NCBI RefSeq assembly: GCF_001412655.1
Contig: NZ_CP012996.1
Coordinates: forward strand, 930,001 to 994,000
Direction: 5' to 3'
Source of the DNA: Pedobacter sp. PACM 27299
GTDB taxonomy: Bacteria > Bacteroidota > Bacteroidia > Sphingobacteriales > Sphingobacteriaceae
DNA: 64,000 nucleotides
The notes below the pieces were generated by a model that was given only the letters and a program-made list of their open reading frames with translations, was not told the origin of the DNA and searched no databases. Both the position numbers and the translations under genes were made by a program. How positions within the stretch are numbered: the stretch's first letter is position 1; each line of letters begins with the position of its first letter. Shown in pieces: positions 17,317 through 27,100 of the stretch.

Positions 17317-18195
17317 CTATTTACATTCGAAAGTTAATTTTTCTTCATGATTATATTCATAGCTATTTGAGCCAGAAATAGCACTCTGTTTCTCTTTTAT
17401 GCTGATGATGTTTCCTTTAGCATCCTTCTCATAATTAAATTCAAAGGACTCAATAGTGTTAACTGAATTTTCAGAATGCGTCTCTACTGATACCACTTTT
17501 GTAGCAAGATTTTTAGATTTTTTACCAAAAAAACTGACTAATATTTCATTTACATCATCATGGAAAATTGCATCAAATACTTTTCCAGCAACGATATCAT
17601 TGGAGAGTTCATCTGTACCATAAGTGAGGGTGGATAAAGTTTTTTCAACTACTCCTGCAGTAGTCGTACGTTCAAAAACTACATTGGTTAAATTGCCAGC
17701 AGTGTAGGTGAATGTTTGGGTTTCTGTAGTAGCATTGTTTGTTTCAGGATCTATATACTGCTTTTTTACCATTGATAAATAGCCATCAGAATTGTAGGTG
17801 ACATTGGAAACTGTCTGCAGGTAATCGTCTGGGTAACTTGCAACTCTTCCTTGCGCGTCTAACGTATAAACCAGTTGTTCAGTTTCTTTTTCGCCTTCAT
17901 AAATCAATTCAAAATTCATCGTGATTTTACTTTTTTCATAATTAATCGTTGCAAATTCTGTTGATTTCAAGGTATGAAAATCTATTCTTGTCACTTTCTG
18001 TTTTGCATTATAACTGAAGAATCTTTTATAGGAGTTTATCTCTTCACCAGAGGTCGTTATATAGTCACTGCTGGTGACAAGGCATTCACTTAGTTTTTCA
18101 ATGGGCTCTTCTATTGTAATTTCTGGGATTCTTTTTGAGCATGACGCAAGAGTCAGCAAGCTGATGGTAGAGAGCATTAAAAATATTTTTTTCAT
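17317..18195 (-). CDS. Hypothetical lipoprotein with YD-repeat-like strands
   Basis: A 292-residue exported protein I cannot assign to a named family. MKKIFLMLSTISLLTLASC is a lipoprotein signal with lipobox LASC; a start eight codons upstream is possible but would put basic residues in front. The mature part is rich in Tyr/Asn/Asp/Gly strand-turn units such as FSYNAKQKVTRIDF, YTLDAQGRVASYP, YNSDGYLSMVKKQY and FTYTAGNLTNVVFE, which resemble the strand units of Rhs/YD-repeat and related Bacteroidota lipoproteins. It is likely anchored in the outer membrane. No functional partner is adjacent. Confidence 0.7.
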   Translation of the reverse strand: MKKIFLMLSTISLLTLASCSKRIPEITIEEPIEKLSECLVTSSDYITTSGEEINSYKRFFSYNAKQKVTRIDFHTLKSTEFATINYEKSKITMNFELIYEGEKETEQLVYTLDAQGRVASYPDDYLQTVSNVTYNSDGYLSMVKKQYIDPETNNATTETQTFTYTAGNLTNVVFERTTTAGVVEKTLSTLTYGTDELSNDIVAGKVFDAIFHDDVNEILVSFFGKKSKNLATKVVSVETHSENSVNTIESFEFNYEKDAKGNIISIKEKQSAISGSNSYEYNHEEKLTFECK

Positions 18196-18489
18196 GTGGT
18201 GTTTTGATTTTTTCATCGAATGTCCCTATCCGACTGGTTCTTGATTTTAGTCGCATGGGACTTAACTGAATCTGAAAATTACATGTTTCTACCAAATGGA
18301 AGCAGCTATGAGTCCTTCCTAAAGCATAGTGAGTAATGACTGAAGTTTTTGAGATTTTGGTTAATGCGAGCGTAATTTTTTTGGTAAATAGGTTTGGTTA
18401 AATGTACGAATGATTATTAGAAATAACAGCTGTTATTTCTAATAACTATTGAATGAAATCTTTTTTTGAAAGAAATAGCCGGCTTTAGG

Positions 18490-18727
18490 TTAATTGTAGA
18501 TGAATTTTGAGCCATCTTTAAGTATCTGTTCTCGGATCTGAAGTACGGAGCTACTAAAAGCAACATTAGTTCTAACATGTTGATTCATAAAGAATTTATT
18601 GATAACGAGTAATGATGGTACTTTGTTCTCTAAAAGGGATTTACCTGAATGTGTGCCCCAAAGCTTACCATCCCGGGTATAAATTTTACATTCTAAATCA
18701 ATATAGATTTGCTCTTTGCTGTTAAAC
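18490..18727 (-). pseudogene. 3' fragment of an unknown protein gene, cut at the tRNA-Tyr terminator
   Basis: A protein-like frame of about 78 codons on the minus strand (YIDLECKIYTRDGKLWGTHSGKSLLENK to the end LKDGSKFIYN) has no start codon upstream. Going upstream it runs directly into the terminator and tRNA-Tyr gene. It looks like the C-terminal remnant of a gene whose front was lost when the tRNA region rearranged, but I do not recognise the family. It could also be a chance open frame. The remaining part of the 18196-18769 gap shows nothing gene-like. Confidence 0.3.
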
Positions 18728-18762
18728 AAAAAAACCTTTCTGTTTTCAAGAAAGGTTTTTTT
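18728..18762 (-). terminator. Terminator of tRNA-Tyr copy 1
   Basis: A 13-bp stem (18728-18740 with 18750-18762) with a nine-base loop. Transcription from the tRNA on the minus strand reaches the T7 run at the left arm. Confidence 0.75.
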
Positions 18763-18769
18763 ATTGGAG

Positions 18770-18852
18770 TGGGGGGAGGAGGATTCGAACCTTCGAAGTC
18801 TTGCGACAACAGAGTTACAGTCTGTCCCATTTGGCCACTCTGGTATCCCCCC
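18770..18852 (-). tRNA. tRNA-Tyr (GTA), copy 1
   Basis: An 83-base class II tRNA. On the minus strand it starts GGGGGGATACCAGAGTGGCC, has an anticodon arm CAGACTGTAACTCTG with anticodon GTA, a long variable arm, a T-arm with GGTTCGAATCC, and a TCCCCCC acceptor strand with discriminator A. CCA is not encoded. It differs from copy 2 at one base in the acceptor/T-arm junction. Confidence 0.95.
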
Positions 18853-18877
18853 ATTTTGTCTTTCTATCACACTCATT

Positions 18878-19660
18878 TTACCCGTAAAAACTTTCAAATG
18901 AAAGTAGATAAGTTTCCTCCTCATATTTTATCATGTAATCTGAGTATGAATGTCCAGTATCAATGAGCTCGTAAACTTCAAAGTCTTTTGTTCCAAATAG
19001 AGACCAGATGGAATACAATACCCTGTTTTTTATCATATCAAGCCAGTGAACATTGATATTAATCTTTGCATTCTTAAAAGATTCTCCTAATATCTCCAAT
19101 ATTCCCTTTAATGTATCAAAGCCAGAGGTCTTTATAGACATTAACTTCTTTGTGAAGTATTCGGGAGTGTTATTTGACCATCTAAAGCAGGTAAGCTCAT
19201 CATTGAACTTCCTGAATGTATATTTGTTTTCTATGTATTCATTAACAAGGTTATCATAACATCCTGCCATTTCGAAATAATTTTGGATCAACTGGATTTT
19301 ATAATCTTTATCAAATGCCTGTCTAAAGTGTACGGGAATGCTGGGTAAATTGAATTTAGAAAGACCTTTGGCAAATTGGGTAATAAACCAAATTTCATCC
19401 CATTCATCAGAGAGATCAGTATCATGTAGATTAAAGAAGTTCTCCCAAAACCATTCTTCCGGCAGTAACCTACCGTCTTTCTCAATCCAGAACTCTGGTT
19501 TACTTTCATCTGTTATTTCAATCTGGCTCTTTCCAAGTATGTCAACGTTATTCGATTCATCTAAAACATAATATATATAGGTGTCGATACCTAGTATTAA
19601 ATATTCAGTTGGATTAGACCTTGCAATGCCATCCATTAATTGCGTTTGCTTTCCTTTCAT
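18878..19660 (-). CDS. Unknown acidic protein between the two tRNA-Tyr genes
   Basis: A 260-residue protein with no signal peptide or membrane segment, and no family I recognise. It is rich in aromatic and acidic residues (EEWFWENFFNLHDTDLSDEWDEIWFITQF, HWLDMIKNRVLYSIWSLFG), a composition often seen in immunity or SMI1/KNR4-like and other cargo proteins, but no diagnostic motif is present. The ATG at 19660 is the longest start; the Met at residue 9 is possible. By eye it is more A/T-rich than its neighbours. It is flanked on both sides by near-identical tRNA-Tyr genes with shared upstream sequence, which suggests arrival or duplication by recombination at the tRNA. Function unknown. Confidence 0.65.
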   Translation of the reverse strand: MKGKQTQLMDGIARSNPTEYLILGIDTYIYYVLDESNNVDILGKSQIEITDESKPEFWIEKDGRLLPEEWFWENFFNLHDTDLSDEWDEIWFITQFAKGLSKFNLPSIPVHFRQAFDKDYKIQLIQNYFEMAGCYDNLVNEYIENKYTFRKFNDELTCFRWSNNTPEYFTKKLMSIKTSGFDTLKGILEILGESFKNAKININVHWLDMIKNRVLYSIWSLFGTKDFEVYELIDTGHSYSDYMIKYEEETYLLSFESFYG

Positions 19661-19814
19661 AGTTCTATAAAACGTGTATTAACTGTAATTCAGCATTGAA
19701 TGTACTTTATAATCAGATAGCTTTTATAAACGAGTTTAAATTACTTCGAATTGAATAATGGTATTGTGAGAAGATATCGTGCTCAATGTGCACAGAAAAT
19801 CTGCTTTTAAAGCA

Positions 19815-19846
19815 AAAAACCTTCCAGGTTTCACTGAAAGGTTTTT
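19815..19846 (-). terminator. Terminator of tRNA-Tyr copy 2
   Basis: AAAAACCTT (19815-19823) pairs with AAGGTTTTT (19838-19846), giving a T-rich tail on the minus strand just downstream of tRNA copy 2. It is a diverged version of the hairpin after copy 1. Confidence 0.65.
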
Positions 19847-19855
19847 CTATTGGAG

Positions 19856-19938
19856 TGGGGGGAGAAGGATTCGAACCTTCGAAGTCTTGCGACAACAGAG
19901 TTACAGTCTGTCCCATTTGGCCACTCTGGTATCCCCCC
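19856..19938 (-). tRNA. tRNA-Tyr (GTA), copy 2
   Basis: An 83-base class II tRNA identical to copy 1 except for one base (AGAAGG instead of AGGAGG in the plus-strand reading). The 18 bases preceding the tRNA on the minus strand (plus-strand CATTTTGTCTTTCTATCA) are also shared with copy 1, so the repeat is longer than the gene. The anticodon is GTA. CCA is not encoded. Confidence 0.95.
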
Positions 19939-20000
19939 ATTTTGTCTTTCTATCAAATAAGCGAAATCGCTTATCAACGGAATCAACTAAGTAAAAACTA

Positions 20001-20024
20001 AAAGCTTCAGATCCCTGAAGCTTT
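20001..20024 (-). terminator. Terminator of tRNA-Ala
   Basis: AAAGCTTCAG (20001-20010) pairs perfectly with CTGAAGCTTT (20015-20024) around a four-base loop, with A/T-rich flanks. It lies directly downstream of tRNA-Ala on the minus strand. Confidence 0.75.
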
Positions 20025-20031
20025 TTAAGGG

Positions 20032-20105
<74 letters not shown>

Positions 20106-20323
20106 TTGTGGCTTATGCTGGCAAAAATAGCAATTAGTTCCTGTAAAGCAAATTAAAACATATAATGGGCTAAAAAACAGGTTATTATTTTTTAAGTGGC
20201 CCAGTAAACTTCACAAATAGGTGCTAGATTCATTTATTACCACCTTTCATTTGCAATGATTTTATTTTTTTGCAATGTTTTATCGGGTAATTTATCAGCC
20301 ATCGGAACAGCACTGCGCGGCTA

Positions 20324-21010
20324 TTATAATAAATGCTGAGTACATTGAGTATACGTTAACCCTATGGGAATCATTTGATCACCGATCCAGATCTGTGACC
20401 TGTCAAATTTGCTCACCTTATTTTTAGCCACAATAAAAGTGCGATGGGTACGAATGAATTTTTTAGCTGGTAAGAGCAGCTGCAGTTCATTTAATGGAAT
20501 TCTGCTGCTTAACAATTTATCACCGATTAAATGGATTTGAGTATAGTTTCCGGAAGCTTCAATATATAGTATGTCATCGAACTGAACTTTTATCTGCTCA
20601 TACCCATCTTTAATGAAAATTGAGCTAATAGGATCAATGTTCGTGGATTTATTTCTTAAATTATATAATTCTTGGGCCTTATTACAAGCTTTTAAAAATC
20701 GCTGAATAGAGAAAGGTTTCAACAGGTAATCTATCGCATCAAGCTCAAAACTTTTTACCGCATGTTCAGAATACGCGGTGGTAAAAATGACCATAGGTGG
20801 ATTGCTCAGCGTGTTAAAAAAGTCAATGCCACTGATGTCAGGCATTTTGATGTCGAGAAAGATCAAGTCTGTCTTATTTTCCTGCAAATGTGTTAGCGCA
20901 TGGAAAGGATTTGTAAATGTGGCCTGTAGTTCTAAAAAAGGAACCTTGGAGGCATGAGCATTGACTATATCCAGGGCTATTGGTTCATCATCTAAAGCGA
21001 TTGCGATCAT
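20324..21010 (-). CDS. LytTR family response regulator
   Basis: A 228-residue cytoplasmic response regulator. The receiver domain has the acidic pair Asp7-Asp8, phosphoacceptor Asp53 (LIFLDIKMPDISG), Thr77/78 and Lys98 (DYLLKPF). The LytTR DNA-binding domain begins near residue 130 (IFIKDGYEQIKVQFDDILYIEASGNYTQIH) and carries the FIRTHRTFIVAKNKVSKF motif. It starts eight bases after the histidine kinase gene ends, so the two form one operon. A pair of 10-base direct repeats with the spacing used by LytTR proteins lies upstream of the kinase gene, suggesting autoregulation. Confidence 0.93.
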   Translation of the reverse strand: MIAIALDDEPIALDIVNAHASKVPFLELQATFTNPFHALTHLQENKTDLIFLDIKMPDISGIDFFNTLSNPPMVIFTTAYSEHAVKSFELDAIDYLLKPFSIQRFLKACNKAQELYNLRNKSTNIDPISSIFIKDGYEQIKVQFDDILYIEASGNYTQIHLIGDKLLSSRIPLNELQLLLPAKKFIRTHRTFIVAKNKVSKFDRSQIWIGDQMIPIGLTYTQCTQHLL

Positions 21011-21018
21011 ATCTAAAG

Positions 21019-22404
21019 TTATTTTATTTCTTCCAGATCAATGGTTAAATGAATGAAAAATGTGGAAGCAGTTTCTCTGATAATCAATTCATGCTGCTGT
21101 GGATACAGTAATGCTAAACGCTGTTTTACATTTTCTAAACCGATGCCACTGTGGAACTTTTCAGGATCGTTTATGGTCTTTAGGTGGATGCTGTTCTCCA
21201 CATCAAAATACAATTTATTGGTGCTGGTTTGGAGCATGATCCGGATATGTGACGGAGATTGCATGCTGATTCCATGTTTAAAGGCATTCTCTACAAAAGG
21301 AATAAGGATCATTGGTGCAATCTGTAGATCATTTATCTGTTCTTCAATTTGAGTCTCTATCAGGATATCAGGTGACTTCAATACCCTTAATTTCTGTAAG
21401 GCAATATAATTCTTTAAGTATTCTGTATCCCTTGATAAAGAAATTTTATCTTCCATATTTTCATGCAGCATAAAGCGCATCATATCCCCTAGCATTTGTA
21501 TGCCATCACCGGTACGCTGGGCTTCTTCCTGGATGGCAGTCCCATATAATGTATTTAAAGCATTGAATAAGAAATGTGGATTGATTTGTGATTTTAAAAA
21601 GTTCAGATTGGCATCAGACTTCCCCAATTCTGTTTTCAGATTTTGAATTTCTTCTGTTTTTTTCTCATTTCTGGATTTGTAGACATTCCAGGAAAATAAA
21701 GGGACAATGAGAATTTGGGTAAGGAAATTTTGTAAGCATATAATGATGGTGCTATCATCATGAGGCTGCTGCTGATAAAAGAAGATGAAGAATATTAAGC
21801 CCAGAGGGATGAAAGATACCAATGTCAGCAGGAATGTTTTGCCCATAAACCTTAGGAACCGGTAATTCTTATGTTCGAGCGCTGGGAGTACATAGTGTAA
21901 GGAGTATAGGTAGGTTAGAATCGCAATCGGGGCAACTAAGGCTAAATAGTTGATCACTAGGTATGTGGAGTGTAATAAGACAGTTGCCCCGTATAAAAAC
22001 GAAGAAATGGCAAATAGTAAGGTTAAATCACGGTACAATTGGTTGCTGGTGTTTTTCTTATTACTCATGACATGCAGGACTAACATTTTTATAGAGAGGA
22101 GAATAAAAAAGTAGACGCTGATGATGCCCATTGGGAAAGAAGCATACATGAAGAGATAGATCAGTAACACTGCATTTGAAGCAGTTTCATTTGCCTTGTC
22201 AAGTTCAGCACTCACGTATAAGGCAAGAAGATAATAACAAATGGCAGTCACCACATAACCGAATAACATGGACATCCACACTGTTTGCCCCTGTAGGATG
22301 GTGGAGCGATTTAGATTAAAAATTGTGCTGATCAGCAGATCCAGGATTAAAAAAGCTGTGACCACCCATAACTCTATTTTTGTTGATTCTTTTAATTTTA
22401 TCAT
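21019..22404 (-). CDS. LytS/YehU-type membrane sensor histidine kinase
   Basis: A 461-residue sensor kinase of the His_kinase (LytS-like) class. About seven or eight hydrophobic segments fill residues 10-240 (for example VVTAFLILDLLISTIF, FPMGIISVYFFILLSIKML and FLLTLVSFIPLGLIFFIFF). A short coiled coil follows (EIQNLKTELGKSDANLNFLKSQ). The phosphoacceptor motif is QINPHFLFNALNTLYG with His277, then the ATP-binding N-box PFVENAFKHG and the GIGLENVKQRL box. It pairs with the LytTR regulator just downstream. The sensed signal is unknown. Confidence 0.92.
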   Translation of the reverse strand: MIKLKESTKIELWVVTAFLILDLLISTIFNLNRSTILQGQTVWMSMLFGYVVTAICYYLLALYVSAELDKANETASNAVLLIYLFMYASFPMGIISVYFFILLSIKMLVLHVMSNKKNTSNQLYRDLTLLFAISSFLYGATVLLHSTYLVINYLALVAPIAILTYLYSLHYVLPALEHKNYRFLRFMGKTFLLTLVSFIPLGLIFFIFFYQQQPHDDSTIIICLQNFLTQILIVPLFSWNVYKSRNEKKTEEIQNLKTELGKSDANLNFLKSQINPHFLFNALNTLYGTAIQEEAQRTGDGIQMLGDMMRFMLHENMEDKISLSRDTEYLKNYIALQKLRVLKSPDILIETQIEEQINDLQIAPMILIPFVENAFKHGISMQSPSHIRIMLQTSTNKLYFDVENSIHLKTINDPEKFHSGIGLENVKQRLALLYPQQHELIIRETASTFFIHLTIDLEEIK

Positions 22405-22479
22405 TTTTCTTTGCTAATGTACTATGGTGTGTAATTCTCTAACACAATAGTACATAAGTTATCCTGATTGAATATAGAA

Positions 22480-22510
22480 ATGGGCTGAAACTACTGATAT
22501 ATGGGCTGAA
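22480..22510 (-). promoter_or_regulatory. Candidate LytTR operator: 10-bp direct repeats, 11-bp spacer
   Basis: On the minus strand, TTCAGCCCAT occurs twice, perfectly, separated by 11 bases (21-bp period, two helical turns). This is the architecture used by LytTR-domain regulators such as E. coli YpdB. It lies 76-106 bases upstream of the kinase start, where the LytTR protein could control its own operon. Confidence 0.5.
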
Positions 22511-22717
22511 TCTCAGTTGCCTGAGTTTTTATGAAATATCCGCTACAAAATAGAATCTGACAAGCATTTCTGGTCACCCTTATTTTTCGCCAAATTGCCT
22601 GGATCATTATTTAGTTCTTTTTTTTCCTTATAAAATACCTGCTTTTCATCAGATTGACCTTCATAATGACTGAAAATACCTAGCTTAGAATCAGCTAACC
22701 AAATTGAGCATTAAAGA

Positions 22718-23593
22718 ATGATGATATCAGATATATACAGAGAGAAATCTCCGCTGTCAGAGAAAGATTGTTTTGTAGTTTTTGACCGGACCAAATCATC
22801 ATTTACCTTTCCTGTACACGTACATCCTGAGTATGAATTGAATTTTGTAGAAGGAGCAGCCGGGGCAATGCGCATTGTTGGTGATTCCATTGAGACGATA
22901 GGGAATAAGGATTTAGTTTTTATCGCTAATCCTGAATTAAAACATGCCTGGAAAGATGGAGAAGGCATGGCGACTGATATTCATGAAATCACTTTACAGT
23001 TCCACCCTTCTTTAATCGAACAGTGTTTAGATAAAAAGCAATTTCAAAGTATTCAGGAGTTGTTTCGAAAAGCAGCTAAGGGAGTGATTTTTGGCCGGGA
23101 AACGACGGAAAGAGTTCTTCCGCTTTTGAGAATAATTACCATGGAAAAGGATGGTTTTTATTCTGTGATGAAGCTATTTATTTTACTGTATGAATTGTCA
23201 AAAGGGGAGGATGTCAGAGCGCTTTCCAGTGCTTCATCTCCGGAAATGACCACTAATGAAATTATGGTTAATAAGCTACATGGTTATATTTCGGGTAATG
23301 TTTCTAGGATGATCTGCGTATCCGATGCTGCTGCGGCCTTAAATATGAGCCGTTCTACTTTTGCCCGCTTTATAAAAAGCAATACGCAGATGAATTTCAG
23401 CGATTACCTGTTGGATTTCAGGATCAAAATGGCCATGCAAAAGTTGAAAAAATCTACTCCTATTGCGGAAGTGGTGTCGCATTGCGGATTTAATAGCATC
23501 TCTTATTTCTACCGCGTATTTAAAAAAGCAAAAGGAATTACCCCTGCCGAATTTCGCGACAGTCATAAGCAACAGCAGCAACTGATCATTTGA
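22718..23593 (+). CDS. AraC family transcriptional regulator
   Basis: A 291-residue cytoplasmic regulator with an N-terminal cupin-type sensing domain (FTFPVHVHPEYELNFVEGAAG and FIANPELKHAWKDGEG) and a C-terminal AraC HTH pair (MICVSDAAAALNMSRSTFARFIKSNTQMNFSDYLLDFRI and PIAEVVSHCGFNSISYFYRVFKKAKGITPAEFR). Two adjacent in-frame ATGs (22718 and 22721) are possible starts. An ACCAAAT element at 22698-22704 precedes it. It is divergent from the LytS/LytTR operon and points at the SusCD 2 locus, which it may control. Confidence 0.9.
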   Translation: MMISDIYREKSPLSEKDCFVVFDRTKSSFTFPVHVHPEYELNFVEGAAGAMRIVGDSIETIGNKDLVFIANPELKHAWKDGEGMATDIHEITLQFHPSLIEQCLDKKQFQSIQELFRKAAKGVIFGRETTERVLPLLRIITMEKDGFYSVMKLFILLYELSKGEDVRALSSASSPEMTTNEIMVNKLHGYISGNVSRMICVSDAAAALNMSRSTFARFIKSNTQMNFSDYLLDFRIKMAMQKLKKSTPIAEVVSHCGFNSISYFYRVFKKAKGITPAEFRDSHKQQQQLII

Positions 23594-24134
23594 GGCAATA
23601 GTTCATGATTTGATATCAGTTCCTCTTCCATCAAAAACTCTTCGATTTGAGTGTTAAAGCACATGTACATTGGAGGTTAAAACTTGTCCATATTCATAAA
23701 TCAGCAATTTTAAGGTCAATCATCTGGAAATAGGTGAAAGAAAAGAGCAAATAGTTCAAGTCTGTTGAGCGAATTGTGCAATCAGATTTCTGTCGATTTT
23801 GATTTAATGTGCTGATTTTAATGTGTTTGTCAAATTTTTTAAGCCTTAAATGAAATCAACACTGTCAAGCCTATTTTCTGTTAGATCCCTGATATATATC
23901 CAATATCAGCCCTTTTTACTCCTCTTTTACGCGATTTCGTGCTAAATAAAGAACCAAAAGTCCAATTCAAATGAGCAAATTATGCAATTTCTCAATTTCG
24001 TTTTCGGCTAACTTATAACCTATAAACCAAATCAATATTAATGTATGAGACAGCATTGCTTATCGTTCGGTTGCCGAAAGGTGATCGGAGGAGATCAAAT
24101 GCCCTGTTCCTTAATAAACCAAATAAAACCAAAT
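23594..24134. other. 541-base leader region before SusC 2
   Basis: No gene-like frame is visible on either strand. The distal half is A/T-rich. ACCAAAT elements occur at 24026-24032, 24118-24124 and 24128-24134, the last touching the SusC start codon. I could not find a good TAnnTTTG promoter. A long leader is usual for SusC genes and may hold regulatory sites for the upstream AraC protein. Confidence 0.5.
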
Positions 24135-27100
24135 ATGAAAAGAATTGTACTAATGCTATTCCTTGCTGCAATAAGCCTGTCTTCATGGGCACAGCAAGTG
24201 ATGACTGTGAAAGGCACAGTCAAAGACACCGGCAATAACCCTTTGTCTGGTGTTTCCGTTGTGATAAAAGGCTCTCCCGGGGGCACGATGACAGATGTTA
24301 ATGGAAATTTCAGCACCAATGCGGCCAAAGGAAAGGTGCTTGTTTTTTCTTATGTAGGCATGCAGAAAACAGAAGTTACAGTAGGAAATTCCACCAATAT
24401 TCAAGTAGTCATGGAAGATGATGATCAGTTGAATGAAGTAGTGGTGGTAGGTTATGGTACGGTTAAAAGAAAAGACCTGACTGGTGCTGTAGCTTCTTTA
24501 ACTGGTAAAGAAATGCAGGCAGATGTAGCAAAAAGCACAAGTGGTGCATTGCAGGGACGTATTGCAGGGGTTTCAGTTTCTAGTGTGAGTGGCCAGCCAG
24601 GCGCGGGAATGAGCATTGACATTCGCGGTTTGAGCTCATTGGGTTCAAACACGCCTCTATATGTGATTGATGGCGTATATGGCGATATCAATATGGTAGA
24701 TCCTTCGGATATCGCTTCGCTTGATGTCCTTAAAGATGCTGCGGCAGCAGCGATTTACGGTTCACGTGCAGCTAATGGCGTAGTATTGATCACGACCAAA
24801 GGTGGTAAGAGAAATACTGCGGCTACCATTACTGCCAGTTTATATACCGGAGTTCAGAAAATTGCAAAAAAACTGGATGTATTGGATGCGCAGGAATGGA
24901 AAAATATCATGAATCAAAGTGGCTATTTACCAAAGGAAGCGATAGATTTCCAAGGTCCAGGCACCAACTGGCAAGATGAAGTTTATCGTACTGCTCCGAT
25001 TTCAAAAGCAAATGTAGGCATCACCGGAGGTTCAGAAACGAGCACGTATAATGTTTCTGCAGGTTATATCAACCAAAAAGGAATCCTGATCAATTCTGGA
25101 TATGAATCCGTTAACTTGCGTACAAAAAACACCTTCTCTTTCTTTAATAATCATTTACGTATTGGAAATACATTGATGTTGAATACCTCAGAGAAACAAG
25201 ATAATCGACTGACCATCACAGATGCATTGCGTCAAAATCCATTGTTAGCGGTATACGATCCAAATCAGCTGGGTGGTTATGCAGGTATCTTACCTTGGAT
25301 GAAAAATATGGACAATCCTGTCGGAGCTTCCAGGTTATTTGATAACAAACTAAATAAAACAGACATTCTCTTGAATGCTTATGGAGAGGTAGACCTGGGC
25401 ATTGAAGGATTAAAATACAAATTGAATTTTGGATACAACAGGAACATAGGGAACTATTATAATGCCAATGCTCCCTACAATTTTGGATCTGGTGCAATCC
25501 AATCCAGACTAAGTCAATCTGCTAATTTTAACACCCAGTGGCTAATTGAAAATACCTTGCATTTTGACCGTACTTTCGGTAAACATACCATTTCGGCCTT
25601 ATTAGGTTATTCTTCTCAGGATAATAAAAATCCTGCTTTTGGTGCCAGTCGTACTGATATTCCTTTTGGAACAAGTACGATCGGTGCAGGTTCTACGCTT
25701 CAGCAGGGAACTTCCGGCTCTTTACAGGAATATTCATTAGTGTCCTTATTTTCCAGAGCCATGTACAGCTATGATTCGAGATATCTGTTTTCTGCTTCCG
25801 TTCGTAGAGATGGATCTTCGCGCTTTGCAGATGGCCACCGTTATGGGGTGTTCCCTTCTGTTTCTGTCGGCTGGAATATCATGAATGAGCAGTTCTTTGG
25901 CAGCTTAAAAAACACAATTAGTGAGTTAAAAGTCCGCATGAGTTATGGGGTGCTTGGAAACCAGGAAATTGGCAACTATGCAACTCAAAGTATCAGCAGC
26001 AGCGGAATCAATTATATTCAGGGTGGAACCTGGTGGATGGGCAGCAATACCGGTATCACTTGGCCTTCACCGAAAAACTTAACCTGGGAAGAGACAAAAA
26101 CCAAAAATATAGGTTTGGATGGCAGCTTCTTTGGAGGTAAGTTGTCGCTAACCGCTGATTATTATATCCAGCAAACTGACGATGTGTTATTGAGCATCGC
26201 TATGCCAGGTTCGACAGGTATCAATGGCAGTCCGACTATGAACGCCGGTATCATTAAGAATAAAGGTTTTGAAATGCTGTTAAACCATAAAAATACGATT
26301 GGTGAAGTCAGCTACAATATTGGCGTCAATGGATCTGTAGTAAGAAATAGAGTAGAAGCAATTACTGTAGGTAGCTCAAAGCAAGAATTTGGAGGCTATA
26401 ATCCACAAGGAGAAGGAACCATTACCTGGGCAAAAGTAGGTGATCCGATCGGTGCATTTTATGTGATTAAAACTGCTGGTTTGTTCCAAACAGATGCAGA
26501 AGCACAAGCTTATAAAACTCCAGCAGGAAAGGTAATTCAGCCGAATGCTAAAGCTGGTGATATCCGCTTTATAGATTACAATGGTGATGGACAAATTACT
26601 GATGACGATCGTCAATATGCTGGTAGTCCATTCCCGGATTTCAGCTACGGTATCCGTGGTAGTATAGCTTACAAAGGTTTCGACCTGGGTATTTTCTTTG
26701 ATGGTATGAAAGGAAATAAGATCTACAATTATACCCGGGCACGTATGGAATCTATGAATGAGTTTACCAATTTCGGTGCTAATGTGTTGAATGCTTGGAC
26801 GCCGGACAATAGAGATACGGATGTTCCCCGCTTTACGCAGCAAGATGAGAATAAAAATAGTCGCCGTGTGAGTGATCGCTGGTTAGAAGATGGTTCCTTT
26901 TTCCGCTTGAAAACCATAGAACTTGGTTACACTTTCTCTAATAACCTGGTCAGCAAAATCCATGTTAGAGACCTAAGAGTCTTTACTTCCATGGAAAATG
27001 TGTTCATCGCGACTAAATATAAAGGGTATACCCCGGACCTTGGTCAGAATGACGATCAGAATGGCGGTGGATCAAGCACCATGTCCAGAGGAACAGACCA

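Noticed and set aside
19713..20001. Open frames across tRNA-Tyr copy 2 on both strands
   Set aside because: They are read through the tRNA and its terminator; the similarity to the frame across copy 1 comes from the duplicated tRNA itself.
20165..20180. ATGGGCTAAAAAACAGG resembling a sequence at 28891 and the LytTR repeat half
   Set aside because: It matches the 22480-22510 repeat only over seven to eight bases, and the 28891 copy is inside coding DNA; treated as coincidence.
26376..26843. 155-codon frame opposite SusC 2
   Set aside because: Shadow of the SusC barrel coding region; no domain and no promoter.
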